Part shown: positions 16,516-21,535 of the stretch, one piece after another
Position numbering within the stretch: the stretch's first letter is position 1
Layout of the letters: the number at the start of each line of letters is the position of its first letter
DNA from: Coptodactyla brooksi
Taxonomy: Eukaryota > Arthropoda > Insecta > Coleoptera > Scarabaeidae
Reading direction: 5' to 3'
NCBI GenBank assembly: GCA_033557675.1
Contig: JAWQRM010000552.1
Span: forward strand, 1-21,535
Length of the DNA: 21,535 bases
Notes under the pieces: model-generated
Database searches by the model: none
What the model saw: only the letters and a program-made list of their open reading frames with translations
Told to the model about the DNA's origin: nothing
Position numbers and translations under genes: made by a program

Positions 16516-16701
16516 GTTTCCTTTGCTGCTCGTAAATTCTCTACTTGGGCAACACCTATAGTTTCGGATGAATTTGCGAGAGTCCACTCTTTGATTTCGT
16601 TTCTAGTAGAATCTAGCATCGGAAGGTGTACACCTACGTTTTCCGTATCTTCCGACAATTTGCATGCCTTCGGTTTTAGTTCCACAATATTTTTTAAAGG
16701 A
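16516..16701 (-). CDS. tacc: tacc array exon 1, 5'-most recognised copy
   Basis: A 186-nt phase 2-2 exon encoding PLKNIVELKPKACKLSEDTE, LPMLDSTRNEIKEW and VAQVENLRAAKE. It is intermediate between types A and B and, like exon 10, ends in AC rather than AT before GTAAGT. Its acceptor is TTATTTCAG. It needs an upstream exon ending in phase 2. None of tacc type is seen; the only phase-2 donor recognised upstream in the window is that of the Chk1-like exon at 17762. Confidence 0.7.
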
Positions 16702-16859
16702 CTGAAATAAATATTTAGTCTAAGTAACTTATAAATAATTAATAAACTGTTAATTTTAAGTAATAACTAAACCCGTCGCGTATACACGATAGCAATAGTT
16801 AAAATACTTTCTCTTTTTATCTTCAGAGTAAGATATTTAGATAGTTACTACTATGAGTA

Positions 16860-17447
16860 CATGGAGAAACCAAACAAAATTCCGTAGCTGCAGCTAGTCT
16901 TTCAAAAAATCATGTCGTCACAAAAGGATGTTATTCTTGGAAGGACTTGGAGAAGCACTTATCAAGCCGCATATTGCAATAAAATCACATTTACCAAGAA
17001 CAAGAGCAACAAGAGAAATTGTAGAAAATATTCAAAATCAACAATCTCAAGCTACTGAGACAATTGAGCCACCATGCCCAAAACTAAAAAAAAAGAGGTA
17101 GATGCCAGTTGTGTCCAAAAACCGATAATAAAAGTTCAATTATCTGCCACAATTGTAAAAACTTTTTTTGCAAAAACCATGTAGTGCGAATTTGTAACAA
17201 TTATATGGAATAGATTAGAATAATATCCAATATTAGTTTTTGTATCTACACTTTTAAGAATTTAATTTGTGTTTTCTTTTTGCCCGACAATATACCTTTA
17301 TAAAATAGTATAATGCTTTTTATTTTTAAAACATTATAAATCCACACATTGTTATTAACAGTACAAATTTTAATGTAAAATGTGCATATGGGTCATTTTT
17401 GACCCGAACATCCTAAGTGTATACAAAAAGTGAACAGCCTAGGAAGG
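16860..17447 (+). mobile_element. piggyBac-type transposon relic, 3' end
   Basis: Plus-strand translation from about 16945 gives LGEALIKPHIAIKSHLPRTR, then PPCPKLKKK and, after a frameshift in an A-run, GRCQLCPKTDNKSS, IICHNCKNFFCKNHVVRIC. The last part is the Cys-rich C-terminal domain (CxxC...CxxC...C...H...C) that follows the DDD catalytic core of piggyBac transposases. The 3' flank ends CCTAGGAAGG|TTAA (TTAA at 17448-17451), as expected for a piggyBac terminus and its TTAA target. The catalytic core and the other end are missing, so it is 5'-truncated. Confidence 0.7.
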
Positions 17448-17761
17448 TTAAAGTAAAGTTAACAAAAAGCTGTATCCAGGAATTATAACAAATTTGAAGC
17501 ACTGGGTCAGGAAAAGAAAAACATATAAGACAATTAACTTTATAACCATATACTTTCATTCAAACAACTCGAAGACACAATTTGACGTGTCCACCCCAGG
17601 CATTGTTTAAAAATTAAGAAAAATATAGGCCCGGAGAGGTAAATGTCTAGATATCCCCGAAATATATTTCTCTTTAAATTTAGTAACAAAATAATAACCT
17701 TTTTAGTTACAAACAAAAACAAGTTTGTCAGGATGAAAAAAAGAAGGAATAAAAAACTTAC
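17448..17761. other. spacer between piggyBac relic and Chk1-like exon
   Basis: AT-rich. I searched the minus strand here for a second Chk1 exon (continuing the glycine loop with the conserved Lys) and saw none. Confidence 0.5.
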
Positions 17762-17832
17762 TCTCCAAAAGCACCTTCTCCTAATGTTTGAATTATATTC
17801 CAATTTTCAACAAATTGTCTGGGAGCATCCAT
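17762..17832 (-). CDS. grp: first coding exon of a Chk1-like checkpoint kinase
   Basis: On the minus strand ATG at 17832 begins MDAPRQFVENWNIIQTLGEG and AFGE, followed by GA|GTAAGT, a perfect donor in phase 2. FVE.W...QTLGEGA.GE is the N-terminus of Chk1 (grapes in Drosophila), the DNA-damage and replication checkpoint Ser/Thr kinase; LGEGAFGE is the ATP-binding glycine loop, interrupted by the intron before the expected Val. An in-frame TGA two codons upstream supports the start. No catalytic-domain exon is found downstream on this strand within the window. It may be a displaced exon, a 5' fragment, or the start of a gene with a very long intron. Confidence 0.65.
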
Positions 17833-18600
17833 TTTTCAAGACAGCTAAGCAGGACATCTAACAAAATACGATCGAAACCACATTAAACGGAGTAACAAAC
17901 GAAAATAAGCAAACGTCCATAGGTTTTTAATTATTTACAACCATAATATCGATTGGAAGTTCAAATGGAGTGAAGTTCTAGCCAGCAACATGAAGTTAGC
18001 TAATTAATGTATAACCCGTGGCTAAAGGACCGATGATGGATAAGAGACTTCACTGTAATACTAAAAGCAAAGTATCTGAAAAGATACGGAGATTACATGG
18101 GACTTTTACAACACGCTATATCTTTAAATTGCAAACTAATAAATTATTCCATTAGTTACTATTAAATTAATTTTACAGCTGTTATAATCCCAATATGAAA
18201 AGGCGTAGCTTTAGCCACAATTAAAAGGTATGAGTAATATTTCTCGGAACTTTATCGTCTTATTTAACAATAACAGTGCATTTATTCCATTGGATTTATG
18301 TTGTTTCGCTGTTCTAAGTAGCTCTTCCAATAAGAAGTATCCTTGAACGGGTTTACAAAGTTTAGTAAAAGTGAGGTTAGTAAAAGTGTGACTTGGTGAA
18401 ATACATTTTTGTTAATTTTTCAGGTTGTTTGTGCAAACAACGCTACTAGCCAGGTGTGACTATAATATAAACAATCCCTGTAATATAACCAATTTGGTTT
18501 TTCATCCAAAACAAACGATGTTTGGTTGCCTAGTTACCATTTGATTTGCTTATCAAATGAGTTGGCTGCACTTGATCCGGTAATATTTTAAATTTAAAAT
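17833..18600. promoter_or_regulatory. divergent intergenic region between Chk1-like and IKK-like genes
   Basis: The two start codons are 768 bp apart in head-to-head orientation, so this segment should hold both promoters and 5' UTRs. No TATA box or initiator could be assigned with confidence. A perfect 8-bp inverted repeat CATTTGAT-6-ATCAAATG lies at 18538-18559, about 42 bp before the IKK start. Confidence 0.5.
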
Positions 18601-18709
18601 ATGGAAGAGCCTACTGAAATTGGAGAATGGAGGAAGGTTGCTCAGCTAGGAGCGGGCGGGTTTGGAATTGTCACTTCGTGGAGGAGTACATTGACCAATG
18701 ATTATTTTG
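18601..18709 (+). CDS. ird5: IKK-alpha/beta-like kinase, first coding exon
   Basis: ATG at 18601, preceded by an in-frame TAA, begins MEEPTEIGEWRKVAQLGAG and GFGIVTSWRS, the first strands and glycine loop (GAGGFG) of a Ser/Thr kinase domain. Ends phase 1 (G|GTAAAA) and continues after a 52-bp intron as AIKKCK with the ATP-binding lysine. Family identity rests mainly on the next exon. Confidence 0.85.
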
Positions 18710-18761
18710 GTAAAAAAATAAATAGAAAGTATTGTTAAAATTTAACTCTTTGATTTTACAG

Positions 18762-19353
18762 CTATTAAAAAATGTAAAATGAGTTTGGCCAGTAGTTTAA
18801 CTTCTAGACAAAAAGAAAGGTGGAGGCACGAAGTACAAATAATGAAACAAATTAATAATAAAAACATAGTAAGCTTTAAAGAGCTGCCAAGCGTTTTATA
18901 CAATGGGTTGAACAAATATAACCCTACAAAGCTTCCATTGTTATCAATGGAATATTGTTCAGGAGGAAATTTAAGAACTCACCTAAAAGCTCGAGAAAAT
19001 ATCAGAGGCCTTGGGGAGATTGAAATACGATATATTCTCTTGGATATTTCTAATGCTATAGAGTATTTACACAACATGGATATCACTCACAGAGATATCA
19101 AACCAGAAAATATTGTTATGCAATCCTGTAATGAAAGAGCAAACAAAGTGATATATAAAATAATAGATTTGGGATATGCAAAAGAACTAGGAACAATTAT
19201 CAGTTTTGTTGGTACCTTGCCATATTTGGCACCTGAAATCTTTCAAGCTGAAAGCTACACAAAAAATGTTGACTACTGGTCATTTGGAATAACCGCATTT
19301 GAGATTATTACTGGGATTTTACCCTTTTTACCAACATGGGAACCACCTAGAAG
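18762..19353 (+). CDS. ird5: IKK-alpha/beta-like kinase, catalytic domain exon
   Basis: Encodes AIKKCKM (catalytic Lys), LSMEYCSGGNLRTHLK (hinge), THRDIKPENIVMQ (catalytic loop), KIIDLGYAKELG (metal-binding DLG in place of DFG, as is normal for IKKs), SFVGTLPYLAPEIF (P+1/APE) and VDYWSFGITAFEIITG, PFLPTWEP. DLGYAKEL, the APE segment and PFLP.W.P are specific to IKK-alpha/beta, the kinases that phosphorylate IkB/Relish in NF-kB signalling (ird5 in flies). The activation loop is about three residues shorter than in vertebrate IKK-beta and keeps only the second of the two activating serines. The exon ends phase 2 at AG|GTATAT; unspliced reading stops at 19373. The ubiquitin-like, dimerisation and C-terminal parts are not in the window. 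Confidence 0.88.
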
Positions 19354-19492
19354 GTATATTTATTCTATAGAATAGTACTGATGTTAATGAAAGTGTATTT
19401 TAAAAATGGTTTTAAATGGTCCTTATTTGTTCATGTACTATACAACTGTTCACAAAAATGTGTGTACATTTTTGTGAATGCACATTTGTGTA
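19354..19492 (+). other. start of IKK intron with perfect inverted repeat
   Basis: Contains a perfect 13-bp inverted repeat with a 4-nt loop (19449-19461 / 19466-19478, TTCACAAAAATGT-GTGT-ACATTTTTGTGAA), directly beside the transposon end at 19493. Confidence 0.6.
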
Positions 19493-21100
19493 CCGGGTGT
19501 TTTTTAATAAGTATCTGTTATTTCACAGGACGATTCCTCAAATATTTCTAAGATAAAAAATTCAGATGAAGATGTGGTCAAAAACGTTTTGTTTCCAAGA
19601 TAGAGGGTGTTGAATTTTTATTTTAATTTTATAAATGTCTCTCATTTTTTAAGAAAAGCGAATCAAATTTGGTATACTCAATGATTGTTATGCATCCTCA
19701 TTTCTATTCAATATGATTTACAGGGAGATGGTTTTTTCGTGGCCATGACAGGTTTTACCCCCTGAAACTTTTTTTACGACTTACGCTGTTTTTATAATTA
19801 AGTTTTTAGTCCTCTCAAAAAACTGTTTGATATCTTATGTTTTATTCGTATGTGTTCAAAGTATTTACCAAGACATCCATTTATGCTTGTAACGACCTCA
19901 AAAAGTGTTATTGACTACTATTCTTGAAGATTTATGTTTTTAATGACATTTGAAAATAAAAATCGTTACAATTTTACAATTACATTTACAATTTTATGAA
20001 ATAACATTTTTTTTTAATCAACATAAAAACATTTCAAACACTAATTTTTAAACAACAAAACGCTACACCAAAAATTATTTAAAAATCACAATAAATGGTG
20101 AAAATGCCCACCTCCTGCCAATATGCATTTATCCAATCTGGATTATCTCTGGATTATATCAATCTGGAGTATTTTGGATCGTTGGAAATGAATCTGTTAT
20201 TCCATTCTTTTGTTCTTGTTCATTTTGAATAGGTGTTTGGTAAATTAAGGTCTTTAGATGTCCCCAAAGGAAATAATCCAAACAGTTAAGGTCAAAAATT
20301 CTCGCGCTTGCATGCTAAAATGTGCTGGTGCACCGTCATGCATAAACCACATTTCATTACGTAGTTAGAGTGTCACATCTTTGAGTAAAATAGGCAAATT
20401 TTCTTCAAGAAAATCACGATATCTATCGCCGTTAAATCTCCCCGGAATGAAGAATGGACCTATCAAGTAACCTCTAAAGATTCCTGCCAAAACATTAACA
20501 GAGAACTGTTCTTGAAAATGTGATTCCACTATTGCATGTGGGTTTTCGTCTGACCAAAAATGATTGTTATGAAAATTGTGTATAGTGTTGTGTGAGAAAC
20601 TTGCTTTGTCAATAAACAAGATTTGACTTCCAAATAAAGGATTTGGAATAAGGCATTGGAGGAACCAACGATAGAAGTTGATACATACTGGGAAGTCACG
20701 AAGAAGAAGTGCCTGAACTCTCTGAATGTGGTAGGGATATAACAAATTATCTTTTAAAATTTTCCATACCAGAACATGAGAGATATTCAACGTTTGCGCC
20801 ACTTTTCTGGTGCTTGTTTCCGAATGTTCTCCTACCATATTAAGAACTGCTTCCTCGGTTTCTGGGATTCTTACCATGCGATGAACACTGAAGATGTGAG
20901 CGGCTTTCTCAAGAGTTGCTGTTTCTCTTAATCGAATGTGGATCCTTGAAAACGTTTTTGATGTAGGAGTTGTGCAATTCGGATAACCCGCCTGATACAA
21001 TTGTCTAGCTTCATATACATTCCCATTAGCAAGTCCGGAAGTAAAATATATGTCGGCAAGTTCGGCATTGGTAAAATACACCATTTTTCTGCAAATAATT
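19493..21100 (-). mobile_element. Tc1/mariner-superfamily element, decayed
   Basis: A non-autonomous, damaged element inserted in the IKK gene's presumed second intron. Its transposase is on the minus strand, with N-terminus near 21084. Downstream of the coding part, the 3' non-coding segment runs to about 19493, where CCGGGTGTTTTTTAATAAGT follows a TA, consistent with a terminal repeat at a TA target. The matching terminal repeat was not found beyond 21084, so the right boundary is approximate. Confidence 0.6.
20365..21084 (-). pseudogene. transposase, N-terminal 239 codons open
   Basis: Begins MVYFTNAELADIYFTSGLA and contains a helix-turn-helix region (TSTRKVAQTLNISHVLVWKI), LLYPYHIQRVQALLLRDFP, the first catalytic Asp in FIDKASFSHN, HFWSDENPHAIVE and VNVLAGIFRGYLIGPFF, in the order of insect Tc1/mariner transposases. 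It stops at 20365 (VTL then TAG). Beyond the stop the family sequence continues: MHDGAPAHF with the second catalytic Asp (20335-20337), then, after a deletion of roughly 20 residues including the WPPRSP segment, DLNCLDYFLWGHLKTLIY. The enzyme must be inactive. It differs from the 5145-5990 relic, so the two are separate subfamilies or lineages. Confidence 0.82.
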
Positions 21101-21379
21101 ACAGCAATATCTACAGTTTACTACTTAACCATACGTCAAAATACATAGGTATTATTTTTGACATGACGAATAAAAACGAGCCGCTGCGCGACTCATTATT
21201 GTAGATGTTACACCGCACATGACTTTCTCTTACCTTGATTGTGGTTTAAATACAGAGACCAACAAGGGTTGAGCGTATTTGGTAAGCCTAATAGTTCAGA
21301 GATGTGAGCAGTGTTTCTCCAGTGGCGTAAATTTTGTTGAAAACTGTAAATGTAACAAATTAAAGCTGCTTTCAATATA
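21101..21379. other. intron or intergenic sequence, nothing recognised
   Basis: No IKK exon, terminal repeat or other gene could be recognised. Short open frames here show no family resemblance. Confidence 0.45.
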
Positions 21380-21535
21380 CAGTGCCCGGCATAATAAAGT
21401 GACCATCCTATGTACATGTATATAGAAATTTCTTAAAAACTAATCTTTTTAATGGAAAAGCATCATATTATTGAGCTTTTTTGAAAGTTTACTATCACAC
21501 TAAGGATTTGTGAAAAGAAGTGAGAGAGTATTTAC
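21380..21535 (+). mobile_element. possible Tc1-like terminal inverted repeat at window edge
   Basis: TA followed by CAGTGCCCGGCATAATAAAG resembles the CAGTG start of Tc1-like terminal repeats at a TA target. The element, if real, runs off the window, so this is tentative. Confidence 0.35.

Larger units (their letters stand above)
13359..16701 (-). repeat. tacc: tandem array of duplicated tacc exons
   Basis: About ten homologous exons with their introns repeat head-to-tail with a unit of roughly 340-430 bp, shorter (263-290 bp) at the 3' end. Each unit has an exon of 168-195 nt, a TTTATTATTATT-type tract, and a shared intron block (CTTCATGGTAAGAGAAAGTA-like on the plus strand). Two exon subtypes exist: A (ALKNVELKPQSCGLSED...) and B (F.N..SCGF.KG.EN..VINK...), which alternate B-A-B-A-B-A from 13.68 to 15.50 kb and then continue as A-A. 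All intact members are phase 2-2, so any number can be spliced in without changing the frame. Confidence 0.85.

Noticed and set aside
17540..17803. Minus-strand frame with hydrophobic stretches
   Set aside because: Composition is AT-rich and Leu/Phe/Ile-dominated by chance, with no splice or family support; it overlaps the Chk1-like exon in another frame.
18523..18540. RFX X-box-like GTTGCC-TA-GTTACC before the IKK start
   Set aside because: The half-sites are in direct rather than inverted order, so it does not match an X-box.
1..21535. tRNA, rRNA or CRISPR-like arrays
   Set aside because: No cloverleaf, rRNA block or regularly spaced identical short repeats were seen; the only array is the exon array of tacc.

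Overview
The window is nuclear DNA of an insect. It is AT-rich, with split genes, canonical GT-AG introns that are often only 51-58 bp, and relics of several insect transposon classes. The very short introns fit a beetle best, but I cannot prove the order from sequence alone.

Layout. Positions 558-8983 (+) hold most of a latrophilin (Cirl) adhesion GPCR gene: two alternative copies of the exon for the second half of the galactose-binding lectin domain, a Pro/Thr stalk, HormR, GAIN with the GPS cleavage site, seven membrane segments and a long cytoplasmic tail. The 5' exons lie before the window. A ~1.25 kb 3' UTR follows, with poly(A) signals and three Pumilio-type sites. A decayed non-LTR retrotransposon end and a decayed, partly inverted repeat region fill 10.5-11.65 kb.

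Convergent to Cirl, on the minus strand, is a gene ending at 11807 whose last three exons encode most of a TACC coiled-coil domain (transforming acidic coiled-coil protein, a centrosome/spindle factor). Upstream of that domain (13.36-16.70 kb) is a tandem array of about ten homologous exons of 168-195 nt. Apart from two damaged copies they are symmetric phase 2-2 cassettes. This is the most striking feature of the window and looks like recent, ongoing exon amplification inside tacc. The 5' end of the array abuts a piggyBac relic (about 16.86-17.45 kb).

At 17762-17832 (minus) sits a well-formed first coding exon of a Chk1-like kinase (start codon, kinase glycine loop, strong donor). No further Chk1 exon is visible downstream; the next recognisable exons on that strand are the tacc array, in compatible phase. 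Head-to-head with it, starting at 18601 (+), is an IKK-alpha/beta-type kinase gene (two exons in the window) with an unusual activation loop. Its next intron carries a decayed Tc1/mariner-superfamily element (about 19493-21100) and perhaps the terminus of another near 21380. A second Tc1/mariner relic lies in a Cirl intron (5145-5990).

Functionally the genes are unrelated neighbours (neuronal adhesion receptor, spindle protein, checkpoint kinase, NF-kB pathway kinase). All exon models are read by eye from splice signals, phase and recognised protein families; transcript data would settle them.
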